Origin: Stentor coeruleus
Taxonomy: Eukaryota > Ciliophora > Heterotrichea > Heterotrichida > Stentoridae
Length of the DNA: 54,833 nt
Reading direction: 5' to 3'
NCBI GenBank assembly: GCA_001970955.1
Contig: MPUH01000431.1
Location: 1-54,833 of the forward strand
Each line of letters begins with the position of its first letter. Positions within the stretch are counted from its first letter, which is position 1. Below, piece after piece: positions 18,810 to 29,101 of the stretch. Both the position numbers and the translations under genes were made by a program. Under the pieces are notes generated by a model that was not told the DNA's origin, did no database searches, and saw only the letters and a program-made list of their open reading frames with translations.

Positions 18810-20621
18810 TTAAATATCCTTTTTACCTCTAATAATAGCATTTTGTAAATTCTGAGTTGGTAATTCTATTATCATATATATAATCATGCCAACTATACAA
18901 ACAATTGGGGTTATCGAAAAGAAATCTCTCATAAAATAAATCCCATCAATTATTGTGTTATTTTGGCTTGAGTTATAAGCAACCAAAATACTAAAATGTA
19001 CAAGAAATCCGCAGTAGCTAATTTTTGCTAAAGGTTCAAATACTTTATGACTCATAACCTTATATAAAAATGGCATTCTCCCAATAAGTACTGGAAATAT
19101 AAACATAAATAGTCCTAATATAAACCCAACACGATAAATTGTCAATACAAAAGCATTAGTTCCTCTACTCCAAACATCAGGATCATATAAATTATCATAC
19201 ACTTGTTTCTGTATTAAAATAAAAAACATCATTAAAAATACCCCAATAGCAAAACATCCATTACTTATCCACTTTTTAAAATTCAAGCATTTTGTGATAA
19301 AATCTAATAAAGGATCATCTATTTCTCTATGAGTATTATCTTTTAACTTTTCATTATAATAAAATATCAACCCTGCAGTAATTCCTTGTAAATATACTGG
19401 GAATCTAAAATAAGGTTTTATGTAATACATTTGAAACCATACAAATATTCCATCTTTCCAATTTGAAGAATCTGCAACGTTTACTTTTAGGTTGTAGTGA
19501 AAAGTGAATGCAAATGTTAGAATTCCTTCAAATAGCCATATTAAAAAAAACAACACCCAAACTTGGGATTTTTTCTGGGTTTTAAAATAAAGATATACGA
19601 GAAATGGACCGATTAAAAAGAATTGCATATCATTAGCTAAGTACCAACCAATATCAAAACATTCGTTTCCTGTGCCGTCTGGAATGAAGTTGTTGATGAA
19701 AAGGAAATTTGTCCACCAATAAGATTCGCAATCACCTACGGTTCTTTTTTTGGCATTAGACCAAATAGGTCCACTGTTTAGTAATGGGAAAATGAAATAA
19801 TTTAACCCCATTACAAATGCGTAAGTTGGGACTATTCTCAAATATCTGTTAAAGTACATTAGTTTCCATGGGATTTTTCCTTTAGTTTTTTCCATTTGAA
19901 CTAGTAAGAAATAGCATGTAAAAAAACCGGTTATGCTGAAAAATATGTCAACTGCGAAAAATCCTCCATAAGATATTATGGCCCACCAGTTCTGAAACAT
20001 TGGTCCAAATCTTTCTAAATTGATTATTGAGGAACTTCGTTTCATTACAAAGCAGTGACCATATATAACCCAGAGAAAGCTTAGGAATTTTATCATGTTA
20101 AAACACCCAAATTTATTACATTCTCTTATTGATGTCAAACTTTTATATGCGAGAATTCCTGAAAAAGCTTTTACAATGGTATTTTTGGTATAATCATCAG
20201 ATTTTGAATGAAGAATAGTACTAACTATAAAAGTAAGAACTATAAAAATTAATAATGCTAGGAAAATGATCCCTCCTGTAGTTAAAGATTCACTTTCTGG
20301 CTCGTAAACAAAAAATTCAGTTCCTTTTAAAGACAAATTCACAGATTCAATAGTACATTTATTAGGAAAACATATTCCAAGCATTATATCTGATGTTTTA
20401 GTATTTGATCCCTTCATTATAAAATATTTTCTGTTTTCTCGTAGACATTCGTTGTATTTCCCAAGTTCATTATAACCTTTTCCAGAAAGCTTAATCAAAG
20501 AAAGGGCCTCTTCAGATAATTCTAGGTTGCCTAACTCTGGGAAGCATGATTCTGAAGATCCTAAAACTATGAATGCTAGGAAAAGAATAAATTCTCTAAG
20601 CATTTTAATAAATATAATCAT
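18810..20621 (-). CDS. NRF-6-like acyltransferase 3 membrane protein
   Basis: 603 residues (597 if the second ATG at 20603 is used, which gives a cleaner signal peptide, MLREFILFLAFIVLG). The first about 105 residues are luminal, with spaced cysteines and NKCTIESV, resembling the NRF (nose resistant to fluoxetine) N-terminal domain. A hydrophobic helix follows near 116-140. From about 170 an acyltransferase 3 domain starts with FNMIKFLSFLWVIYGHCF and continues with about ten membrane helices, including WWAIISYGGFFAVDIFFSI. Family members are multipass membrane acyltransferases linked to lipid and sterol transport in animals. The conserved His in VIYGH matches the family's catalytic His region. 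The substrate is unknown. It converges with the ankyrin gene, 127 bp between stops. Confidence 0.88.
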   Translation of the reverse strand: MIIFIKMLREFILFLAFIVLGSSESCFPELGNLELSEEALSLIKLSGKGYNELGKYNECLRENRKYFIMKGSNTKTSDIMLGICFPNKCTIESVNLSLKGTEFFVYEPESESLTTGGIIFLALLIFIVLTFIVSTILHSKSDDYTKNTIVKAFSGILAYKSLTSIRECNKFGCFNMIKFLSFLWVIYGHCFVMKRSSSIINLERFGPMFQNWWAIISYGGFFAVDIFFSITGFFTCYFLLVQMEKTKGKIPWKLMYFNRYLRIVPTYAFVMGLNYFIFPLLNSGPIWSNAKKRTVGDCESYWWTNFLFINNFIPDGTGNECFDIGWYLANDMQFFLIGPFLVYLYFKTQKKSQVWVLFFLIWLFEGILTFAFTFHYNLKVNVADSSNWKDGIFVWFQMYYIKPYFRFPVYLQGITAGLIFYYNEKLKDNTHREIDDPLLDFITKCLNFKKWISNGCFAIGVFLMMFFILIQKQVYDNLYDPDVWSRGTNAFVLTIYRVGFILGLFMFIFPVLIGRMPFLYKVMSHKVFEPLAKISYCGFLVHFSILVAYNSSQNNTIIDGIYFMRDFFSITPIVCIVGMIIYMIIELPTQNLQNAIIRGKKDI

Positions 20622-21147
20622 ATTTTTTAACGATATGAATATAATTAGTCAATATTTTCATGAAAATTGTAATCTTAATTTTAACACCCTAACACCTAAA
20701 ACCCTTAAAGTTCCCAAAAGTGGATAAAAAAATCCTATTTGATTTCTTAGTTTTTACACTAAGCCTATCTCATAAATACAAAAATATAATTTTTCAGTCA
20801 CAAAATCTATTAAATCATCACACTAAAGAAATAATGTTTTCCTTATCTTACCTTCATAAAACTTAATATAATATAGGACATCAATTAATCCATCATCTAA
20901 ATTTGTACTTTTTTCTGTCTCACCTTTTATATATAAACAACTTAGTGATTAATAAAACCAAAAATTTTCATCTTCCAAAAGACTTCTAAATCAATAAGCT
21001 GATCAAACTTATACAAAATACACATAATAAATTCAGCCTAATCTCCAGTCTAAAGCATTCAAGAATTTAAGAAAATCCTAAATCCGAAAATCCCCATAAA
21101 AAATTGATTCTGATAAAAATATTTTTCTTCTAATATATTCTAGTAAT
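20622..21147. other. Divergent intergenic region, no gene seen
   Basis: AT-rich and G-poor on the plus strand along almost its whole length, as expected upstream of VPS20. The side next to the acyltransferase does not show the expected excess of G, so it is one exception to the skew rule. No motif was recognised. Confidence 0.5.
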
Positions 21148-21765
21148 ATGGGTTGTCTTATTTCCAAACACCAAGAAGAGCAAAAAACTCGAGTGAATGA
21201 AGAAGACAAAGCCATCGCGCAAATAAAAATAACTCGTGACCAAGTGAAAAACTACCTCAAAAAGCTAGAAAGCACCATCGCCCAACTAAAATCAGCAATC
21301 AAAGAATGTGTCAAAAACAAGCAAAAAGACAAAGCTTTACTCGTTCTACGCAAGCAAAAATTCCTTGAAAAAAACCTCGAAACTGGTCGTGGTGAACTTC
21401 TAAACCTAGAAGGTCAAATTGCAAGTATCGAAAACGCCCAAATCCAAAAAAACGTATACGAAGCCTTAAAACAAGGAAACGAGTTTCTCAAGAACATAAA
21501 CAAACAACTAACAGTCGAAGATGTAAACAAACTTATGGAAGAAACAGCTGAAGCAATAGAATATCAACAAGAAGTAGGTAGAGCATTAGCCCAACAAGGT
21601 ATTCAAGAAGATGATACAGATCTTCTTCAACAACTTGATGAATTAGATGCTGTTGAAGCCTTAGAAGTAGATTTACCTTCAGTTCCTCAGCAAGAACCAG
21701 TTAAAAAACATAAAGACAAGCATAAAGTTAAAAAGCAAGAACCTGTAGTGGTTCTTCAAGAATAA
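21148..21765 (+). CDS. VPS20: ESCRT-III subunit VPS20/CHMP6
   Basis: A 205-residue Snf7-family protein. The N-terminus MGCLISK offers Gly2 for myristoylation, the hallmark of VPS20/CHMP6 among ESCRT-III proteins. A basic helical hairpin (about 15-100) is followed by acidic helices, and LPSVP (176-180) in the acidic tail matches the MIT-interacting motif type 2 of CHMP6 that binds VPS4. VPS20 links ESCRT-II to Snf7 polymerisation on endosomes and starts membrane scission. The C-terminal 20 residues are Lys-rich, which is unusual. It converges with the kinase gene with only 17 bp between stops. Confidence 0.9.
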   Translation: MGCLISKHQEEQKTRVNEEDKAIAQIKITRDQVKNYLKKLESTIAQLKSAIKECVKNKQKDKALLVLRKQKFLEKNLETGRGELLNLEGQIASIENAQIQKNVYEALKQGNEFLKNINKQLTVEDVNKLMEETAEAIEYQQEVGRALAQQGIQEDDTDLLQQLDELDAVEALEVDLPSVPQQEPVKKHKDKHKVKKQEPVVVLQE

Positions 21766-21782
21766 TAGTTTTAATAAAAAAC

Positions 21783-23333
21783 TTAAATCTCTATATTACC
21801 AGAATTGCTCATATAAATGAACATCATATTTTTGAACTCTTCTATATCTATATCCCCATCTCCATTTTCATCAACTTTTTTAAGCAAATTTGTTATGTTT
21901 TCATCAGAATCTTGAACTAAACCAAGAACTTCCTTTAGTTCATTTATTGATATTTTCCCACTACCATCTATATCAAAAGCTTTAAATGCTAAATTCAATG
22001 TATCATTATTTACCAGTATTTCTTTTTTCAAACTTGCTGTGACAAACTCACTATAATCAATATACCCAGAACCATTTAAATCTACAGTTGCCATTATTTT
22101 CTGCACTTCTTCTAAAGCTTCTTCATTTTTCATCATCCCTTTATATGCTTGAAGAAGTTCTTCAGTGCTTATTTTCCCATCACCATCTTTATCGATTTTT
22201 TTAAAGCTCTTATATAAATCTTTTGATTGTTCTTTACTTATAGTATTTGCAGCTATAAAAGTTAAAACTGCATGTTGAAGTTTTTGTTCAGTACGAAATG
22301 CTAAAAGATTTTTTAAGACTATGTTTTCTCCATCATGAGATTTTTGAGTTTTATTTATATTATTTACAATCCATGGATCTTGTAAAGCTAGTTTAGCTGA
22401 AATACGTTTTGTTGGGTTTATTTCTAACATTTTTTGTAGAAGTTTTATAGCATCAGAAGATATGTAGTCCCATTCATAGCCTGTTACAGAGAATTCCCCG
22501 GCGAGAACTTTTTTTATTATGTCTTTTTCGTTTTTACCATAAAAAGGTGGCCGGCCTGAGAGGAGAATGTACATTATAACTCCAGAACTCCAAATATCGG
22601 ATTTTTCATCGTAGCCATGTTTACTTAGGATTTCTGGGGCAATGTAAAAAGCATCACCACATTTTTGTTTGAGTTTTTTGTTAGAAAGCATTATTGCTGA
22701 AGAACCAAAGTCAATTAGTTTAAGGATCGCGTCTGGGCTATTGTGGTCTAATAATAAATTTTCAGGCTTTATGTCTCTGTGGACTATGTTGTTGTCGTGA
22801 CAATAAGCTATAGCACTTAGTAGTTGGCTCATAAAATGCGCTGCTACAGGCTCTGAGAGAATTTTCGAGTGGATTATGTAGTCAAATAACTCCCCTCCAC
22901 CTAGGTATTCAGTTACTAGATGGAAATATGTTTCGTCTTCGTAGAATTCATAGAGTTTTATTATATTTGGGTGGTCCATTATCGATAAGACTCTAACTTC
23001 ATTAAGGAAATTAGACTTATTATCTTCATTATCGAATGAAGATTTGTCGATACTTTTTATTGCTCGCTTTAGGCCTGAGGCATTGTGTGTAGCTACTCTA
23101 ACGTAACTGTGTGGGCCTTGGCCTATTTTTACGCTTTGAGTATAATTTTGAACTAGTTGACCAGAGTTTTTTATAACAAAATGAGATGAGTCGATTTTCA
23201 AATCTGGCTTAACCTGAACTAAAGTTTCTGATGCACTTGGCTTGAGCTGTGTTGAAGTTTTAGCTTTGGCTTTGGCTTGAGACTTAGCGACAATTGGTTG
23301 ATTCTCGTTTTTTTTACTATTCCCGCAGCCCAT
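21783..23333 (-). CDS. Calcium-dependent protein kinase (CDPK)
   Basis: 516 residues in the plant/alveolate CDPK layout. MGCGNSKK provides a myristoylation Gly2 and a palmitoylatable Cys3. The kinase domain (about 64-322) has the glycine loop GQGPHSYV, Lys93, HRD at 185-187, DFG at 208-210 and APE at 232-234. The activation loop lacks a phosphorylatable threonine cluster (KCGDAFYIAPE). A junction helix (about 335-370) precedes four EF-hands at 381-392, 418-429, 454-465 and 488-499. All four have good calcium ligands. Calcium binding should release the autoinhibitory junction. Such kinases transduce Ca2+ signals in ciliates and apicomplexans, for example in contraction or secretion; the specific role here is unknown. 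Confidence 0.96.
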   Translation of the reverse strand: MGCGNSKKNENQPIVAKSQAKAKAKTSTQLKPSASETLVQVKPDLKIDSSHFVIKNSGQLVQNYTQSVKIGQGPHSYVRVATHNASGLKRAIKSIDKSSFDNEDNKSNFLNEVRVLSIMDHPNIIKLYEFYEDETYFHLVTEYLGGGELFDYIIHSKILSEPVAAHFMSQLLSAIAYCHDNNIVHRDIKPENLLLDHNSPDAILKLIDFGSSAIMLSNKKLKQKCGDAFYIAPEILSKHGYDEKSDIWSSGVIMYILLSGRPPFYGKNEKDIIKKVLAGEFSVTGYEWDYISSDAIKLLQKMLEINPTKRISAKLALQDPWIVNNINKTQKSHDGENIVLKNLLAFRTEQKLQHAVLTFIAANTISKEQSKDLYKSFKKIDKDGDGKISTEELLQAYKGMMKNEEALEEVQKIMATVDLNGSGYIDYSEFVTASLKKEILVNNDTLNLAFKAFDIDGSGKISINELKEVLGLVQDSDENITNLLKKVDENGDGDIDIEEFKNMMFIYMSNSGNIEI

Positions 23334-23562
23334 TTGAATTTGATTATAAATGTGTGGTTAATGGTTATAGTTTATACTGGTTTGCGCTAAAAAGATTTTA
23401 AGTTCGATTATTACAAATTATTTTCTAGTTCTATTTTATGTATCTCTTTATAATATTAACTCTTTGACAAAATCGTTAATCTAAGTTATCCTTATCCAAA
23501 ATGCATTTTTCTATTTTGAAATTATCAAAACTTTATAAATAAAAATTCTATTACGAATAAGA

Positions 23563-23715
23563 ATTTCTATTTCTATCATGAGGACAACACTATTTTTACA
23601 TATAAAATTTATAATTTCTATTTCTATCATGAGGACAACACTATTTTTGTATATAAAATTTATAATTTATATTTCTATCATGAGGACAGCACTATTTTTG
23701 TATATAAATTTTATA
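23563..23715 (+). repeat. 51-bp tandem repeat, three copies
   Basis: The element containing ATCATGAGGACAACACTAT recurs at 23575, 23626 and 23677, a period of 51 bp with a few substitutions between copies. 51 is divisible by three, so a frame stays open through all copies and would encode a hydrophobic 17-residue repeat beginning MRTTLF. The rest of that ORF looks random. It lies in the shared upstream region of the kinase and the ORP. Confidence 0.8.
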
Positions 23716-23883
23716 ATTTCGATATATATATTCTATACCTTAACTAAAATACTCTATATTCTAATCCACTCATACATTATCAGAAAACCCACAATATCCT
23801 CAATTCATTCAAACTATACATCTAAAATTCCACACAAAATTAAACCTAACCTCAAACTTACCCTCTTCTAAACCCAAAACTTT

Positions 23884-23969
23884 ATCATATCCAAACTCTC
23901 CATTCCCATTTAAATACCATAATTTCATCATATCCAAACTCTCCATTCCCATTTAAATACCATAATTTC
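23884..23969. repeat. 43-bp tandem duplication
   Basis: ATCATATCCAAACTCTCC and the following 25 bases occur at 23884 and again at 23927. A third, partial echo (TTTATCCAAACTCTATCC) is near 23990. No N is involved, so this one may be genuine. Confidence 0.75.
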
Positions 23970-24143
23970 CTCATTTAAACCAATAAACTTTATCCAAACT
24001 CTATCCATCTTCTTCAAAAGAGAACATTAAACCTTTCAAAAAAAATCTCATCTTCCTCATTATCTAATCCATATCACAACATTTCATCTATCCTCATACA
24101 AAAAAAAACCAAATCCCATAATCTAAAAAAAAACAAATAATAT

Positions 24144-25861
24144 ATGGAAGGGTACTTGCTTAAGTGGACTAATTACGTCTTCGGTTGGCAGCGGCGTTAT
24201 TTCATTCTTTACAATGGCGTTCTACACTATTGTAAAGAAAAAGGCTCAGCCCAACGAGGAACTTTACACTTAGACATATCTGAAATCTCAAAGCACAAAG
24301 ATAACCCAAAAAGATTCTCAATCTCCACAGGCCTTACATGCGTATATCTTAAAGCTTACACAATTGAAGAAGCAAGAGACTGGTATAGAGCTTTAACAGA
24401 ACAACAACTAGACTTAAAATTTCCTAAAACCCCAATGGATGCAAAAACTGTATCAACAGTAATAATGGATAAAGTTACAGCTATGTGGGGAATACATTCA
24501 CAGCTTCTTTCATCTATAGAGCAGATTCCAGCATCAGCAATTAAAGCACATAAGTCATTAGAATCACTTATGTTATTATTAGGGGAAATGAAAAAAGTAT
24601 CAGCTAATACACTTGGGATAATTGAACATGAGCATCAAAATATACAAAAACTTCCTATGAATATAAATAGATTTTNTTATTATTAGGGGAAATGAAAAAA
24701 GTATCAGCTAATACTCTTGGGATAATTGAACATGAGCATCAAAATATACAAAAACTTCCTATGAATATAAATAGATTTTCATGTGAAGGGGCACCTTATG
24801 AAGATGATGAGTTTGAAGATGCTATTGGATCAGAAGAAACTTTTCCTGAGAGAAAATGCTTACCTTTACTTAGAACTCCAAAACATAAAAAAGTTATATG
24901 GAAGTATATACAAGATACGATACATATGCAGTATTATAAAATTCAAGCACCTATGAATGTTTATGAACCATTAAGTTTATTACAAAGAATCTCTGAAGAA
25001 ATGGCTTATTATAAAATGCTTACTGATGCTGATATGATTGATGATTCATGTAAAAGATTAGCTTATGTTTCAGCTTTTGTAACAAGTTCTTATATGAATT
25101 TAAAAAGAATAACTAAACCTTTTAACCCAATTGTTGGGGAAACTTTTGAATTGAGATTTGATGAATTGAGTTTGGTGTTGGAGCAGGTTAATAAAGATGT
25201 TACAGCTCTTTGTTGTAAACATCCAAACTTTGTGTATTGGAGCAGTACTGAATTGGCTTCACAATTTGTTGAAAATAAACTTGAAATCAGTGTTCTTGGG
25301 CCTTGTTATTTGTATTTGATTGGAAGTAAACAAAGATATACATGGAGTAGGCCAAGTATCACAATAAAAGATCTACAAAGTGGAAGGGTTAAAAAAGAAA
25401 TAGAAGGCGAAGTCAGAATAACTTGTGATAATTCAGAAGAGTATTCAGTGATAAGATTCTTAAAAAATTCAATAGAAGGTGAAGTTTTTGATGGATATAA
25501 AGTGATTTGGAGGTTAAAAGTTGGAGAATCAATAGAAATTTATAATGATAATGAAAAGATTGCCCTAAAAGAAGGGAATAAATACCCTGATGCTTATGAG
25601 TATAATTATTATTTTAGCCTTTTTGCCTTACAGTTAAATCTGCCTCCATTTTTATTCCCAGGACTTCCAGCAACAGATTCAAGGTATCGTAAAGATATAA
25701 GGCTTTTTGAGAATGGAGAATTTAAACAAGCAAATAAAGAATATTCAGCACTTATGGCAAAAAGTGAAGCTAATAAAAATTATGTTCCAAAATGGTTTCA
25801 GTTCAATAACAACTCCTGGGAATTCAATGAAAAGTATTGGGAATTTAGAACTAGTAACTAA
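24144..25861 (+). CDS. Oxysterol-binding-protein-related protein (ORP) with PH domain, split by assembly artefact
   Basis: Residues 1-88 form a PH domain (MEGYLLKWTNYVFGWQRRYF; W80 in ARDWYRAL). The ORD lipid-transfer domain follows from about residue 180 of the corrected protein. It includes the lid-proximal block FNPIVGETFE and the end block PLPATDSR-like FPGLPATDSRYRKD. Removing one copy of the 103-bp repeat and the N leaves a single 538-codon frame (537 residues). The family signature EQVSHHPP is degenerate: residues 312-317 read EQVNKD, so the two phosphate-contacting histidines are missing. ORPs exchange sterol or phosphatidylserine for PI4P at membrane contacts; loss of this motif suggests altered or lost PI4P handling. 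The remaining fold looks intact. Confidence 0.9.
24573..24779. repeat. Assembly-type direct repeat around N (103 bp)
   Basis: 24573-24675 and 24677-24779 match except for A at 24611 against T at 24715, a synonymous third-position change. The N is at 24676. The repeat causes a false frameshift in the ORP gene. Confidence 0.9.
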
Positions 25862-26602
25862 TAATAAAATTATTTCAGGATTGGGGAAAGTGATTTTTAA
25901 GAAATGGATTAGATTTCAGTTTTTAGTATATTAAGTAGATGATGTGATGGATTAAATTATTAGAATTTTTGATGATGAGGAAATACTTTTAAATGCAGTT
26001 TATTAAGAAATATAAGATTTCAGGGTATTAAATATAATTTTTTGAATTAAGAACATTTCGATTAGAATATTCTTTCAAGTGTTCTATTAAGGATTATAAG
26101 ATTTTAGGCAATTAATATGATGTTTTATGGTTAGGATAGTGATAGAAGTAAGTCTAATTGGATTATAAAAGCTTATGCTTTTTATATTATTAGTATAATA
26201 ATTATTGTAAATACAATTTCACACTATACCAAATCAAAATAAAACTATCATCTATTTTTGTAGCCTATCTTTATCTATATCTATTTTTATAAGCTAATTT
26301 TCAATCTAAATTATTCCAGTTTACTTCAAAAACTATATCTATTAATAATTTTTCAAAAAATTATTTTACTCAAGCTTATACACCTAGTCTAATCTAACAC
26401 AACTTATTCTAATTATCCATATCTCTAAAAATAGTTTTCCATCAGAAAATCATTGTATAAAAGTCTTTATTCTGTTAATCATTTCATTTTCCATCTAAAT
26501 CATCTAAAAATTCCTTCAACTATCCAAGAATTATTTGCATTTACAATTAGACCATTTATACTGGAATTAACTTATATTCAATCATTCATTATAAATTGAA
26601 TC
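25862..26602. other. Tandem intergenic region, no gene seen
   Basis: The first 300 bp are G-rich and C-poor (3' flank of the ORP); from about 26210 the strand becomes C-rich and G-poor (5' flank of the kinesin). It is a clear example of the skew switch between two plus-strand genes. No other feature was recognised. Confidence 0.6.
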
Positions 26603-28472
26603 ATGGAGCAAAAAACTATCGAAAATATAACAGTATCAGTAAGAATTCGACCTTTAAACCCCCGAGAACTAGCTTCTGGTGGTGAAAAAATATGGGAAAA
26701 TTCAGGTTCAGCAGTTATAAAAGATAAAACTGGTGTGCGGAGTTTCATATACGACCAAGTGTATACAGAAACAACCGATACCCAAGAAATCTTCATAAAT
26801 CAAGGTGTCGAAGTTATTGAAAAATGCATGTCTGGCTACAACGGGTGTATTTTCTGCTACGGTCAAACCGGAAGTGGTAAAACCCATACAATGCATGGTG
26901 TCAGAAAAACCAACCCAGGCGTTGTTCCTTTATCAATCGACTATATTTTCAATACAGTCCAACAATCTTCAAACAAAGAGTTCTTAATCCGTTGTTCTTA
27001 TATAGAAATATATAACGAATCAATAAATGATTTACTAAACCAAAGCTTATTAAATCTTCAAATAGCTGAAGATAAAAGAAATGGTATCAAAATTATTGGA
27101 GTTACTGAAGAAGTATGTACATCTTCAGCTCAAGTTAACAGCTTATTAGCTATAGGTGAAAAGCATAAAAATATAGCAAGTACGAATTTTAATCAAAGAA
27201 GTTCAAGATCTCATAGTATGTAAGAAACTATATAGTTTTCGGGTTATTGTTGAATCAAAAAACACTTTCGGGTGTACTGAAGTTGCTGTGGCTACATTAA
27301 ATCTTATTGATTTGGCTGGGAGTGAAAGTGCTAATGTACATGGTCCAACAGCAAATTCAGCAAGATCAAAAGAAATGAAATGTATTAACAGAGTAAAGTT
27401 TATTTAGAGCTTACTAACTTTAGGAACAGTTATTATGAGGCTAAGTGATAAAAAAAATAATGCCCCGATACCTTATAGAGATAGTAAACTTACAAGATTA
27501 CTTCAACCTGCTTTAGAAGGGAATTCTAAAGTTAGTATTATATGCAATATTTCTCCTTGTAATGATGCTTTTGATGAAACACTTTCAACATTGAAATTTG
27601 CTCAGAGGGCTAAGAAAATCAAGCAAGTTATTGTTAAGAATGATACTAATGATAGCAAAACACTTATTATTAAATATGAGAAGGAAATATCTGAGTTACA
27701 AGGAAGACTTAGAGAAATGGAAGAGAGAATGCTAAAGGAAGAAGAAAGTGCGAGGAGTATTGATAAGATGAAGGAAATAAGGATGATACAAGAAGAAAAA
27801 GAACGTGCTGATGCGAATTTAGAAGGGATTTTGCAAGAAAAAATCAGATTACAGCAAGAACTTGAAAGGTTGAAATCTTTTATTATATGTGCGGAAGATG
27901 TAAAACCTAAGGTTTATAGTGAAGATGGGAGTTTGGATTTAGCAAGCCGAAGAAGCGGGTTTTTTCATAGTAAAACTTTACATGCTAAGGATCTAAAATT
28001 AGTAGAACCATTGATTGGTAAAGATGATAATGGAAATGAGAAAACAAAAAGCAAAGTACTTGATGAACCTTTTAAAAAAAGAAGAAAAGTTAATAGGCAT
28101 GATACTTTTCTTTTAAAAGGAATTGATAATATAGAGCAAAAGCTATCAATAATGGAGGTAGAAAAAACTGATTTTGAAGACTTATTAAAGATAAATGATT
28201 CTAAACCTAACAATGGTTTGACTATAGAAGAATTATTGAAAATTATAGAAGATCAGAGAAAAACAATAGAAAACCAAAAGAGTATAATTGAAAAACAGAG
28301 ATATGAAAAAGAATGTTTTGATAAAGCTTTTGAAGAAATGAATAAAGAAATCGAAGATAAAGATGAGCAAATTGAGATATTGAATGATGAACTTAAATTA
28401 TGCCGCAATAATTTAGCTCAGTTACAGAATAAAAATCGTGTGAAAAAGGTGACGAATAAGATTAGTATTTAA
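26603..28472 (+). CDS. N-terminal-motor kinesin, kinesin-7 (CENP-E)-like
   Basis: Three exons (26603-27219, 27236-27392, 27408-28472) give 612 residues. The motor domain starts at once (ITVSVRIRPLNPREL). It carries the P-loop YGQTGSGKT at 86-94, switch I NQRSSRSHSIF (created only by splicing), switch II LIDLAGSES and the motor-end block TLKFAQRAKKIK. A coiled-coil stalk of about 270 residues follows, with a basic break (KKRRKVNRH). Short-stalked motors with LLTLGTVIMRLSD in the last motor helix resemble kinesin-7, but the subfamily is tentative. The motor would walk to microtubule plus ends; cargo is unknown. All nucleotide-binding motifs are intact. Confidence 0.92.
27220..27235 (+). other. 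16-nt intron in kinesin gene
   Basis: GTAAGAAACTATATAG. Excision makes the switch I motif continue SRSHS-IFRVIVES in frame. It is the only 16-nt intron found; the A six bases from the end is kept. Confidence 0.9.
27393..27407 (+). other. 15-nt intron in kinesin gene
   Basis: GTAAAGTTTATTTAG. Excision joins MKCINR to SLLTLGTVIM, the conserved kinesin helix, and removes an in-frame TAG. Confidence 0.9.
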
Positions 28473-29101
28473 TAGTAAAAATCTATTATTTCAATCTAAT
28501 AGAGAGTTTTTTTAATATAAGAAAGTTTTAATGCTTATAAGATATTTTTTTTGATATCAAAGGATATTCTATTTAGTTTTATTATGCATGATAAATTTTA
28601 TTATAATGGTATTTTTAGGGTGTTATGATTTGAAAGACTATTTTTGTAGGATGAATGCTGAAAGATGAGAAGGAGAATTTTTACGGAATTATGAATAATA
28701 AATATTATGGCTCAGGCCGAGAATTATAAAATGAGTTATCTAATTTTCTAAGTTCACTTACTGATTCAGTTTATCTTATGGTAAATTCGACTTATACGCT
28801 CTGATATTGCATAGAAAGTCTTTCAAAAGTACTCTATAAACATTTTACCTTGGGTGAAAGTTATCAAAGGCGGGCAGGAAATCAGAGATATCAAAAGAGC
28901 ATGTTTTAATAAAATCAAACAGCTTATTGAAGACAATTATTACTAACCCAAATAATACTCTTAATTTTTAATCCAAAAAAAACCTAAAATCTAGTTTTTT
29001 AAATACATTTGGTAGTTATAAAGTTTATATATAAAATTTTTCATTGAAAAAAAGGGATAAAATTTTCTTATATTATTTCTTACTATCATCATCATTATAC
29101 C
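28473..29101. other. Convergent intergenic region with an unexplained GC-richer island
   Basis: 3' flanks of the kinesin and the coiled-coil gene. The outer parts are AT-rich. The middle, about 28690-28950, is visibly richer in G and C than other intergenic DNA here and is treated separately. Confidence 0.5.
28707..28946 (+). pseudogene. Possible gene relic or unidentified RNA gene
   Basis: From ATG at 28707 a frame runs 80 codons to TAA at 28944-28946, with internal stops at 28749, 28782 and 28812. The last 43 codons are open and protein-like (INILPWVKVIKGGQEIRDIK). A second plus-strand frame is also readable with a few stops. Codon-position bias is weak, so I cannot say which frame, if any, was coding. 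The raised GC content would also fit a structured RNA, but I recognise no snRNA, SRP, RNase P or tRNA motif. Function unknown. Confidence 0.25.

Larger units (their letters stand above)
23334..24143. other. Divergent intergenic region with two small tandem repeats
   Basis: AT-rich. The first 80 bp beside the kinase are G-rich; from about 23720 to the ORP start the plus strand is nearly free of G and C-rich. It carries a 51-bp tandem repeat and a 43-bp tandem repeat (separate entries). An ORF of 97 codons across the 51-bp repeat is considered non-genic. Confidence 0.6.

Noticed and set aside
23578-23871. 97-codon ORF across the 51-bp repeats
   Set aside because: Openness comes from a repeat length divisible by three; the remainder has intergenic composition and no recognisable protein character.
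25181-25240. A hidden tiny intron masking the ORP EQVSHHPP motif
   Set aside because: The only GT...AG candidate is 19 nt, breaks the frame, and the following residues align with the family without it.
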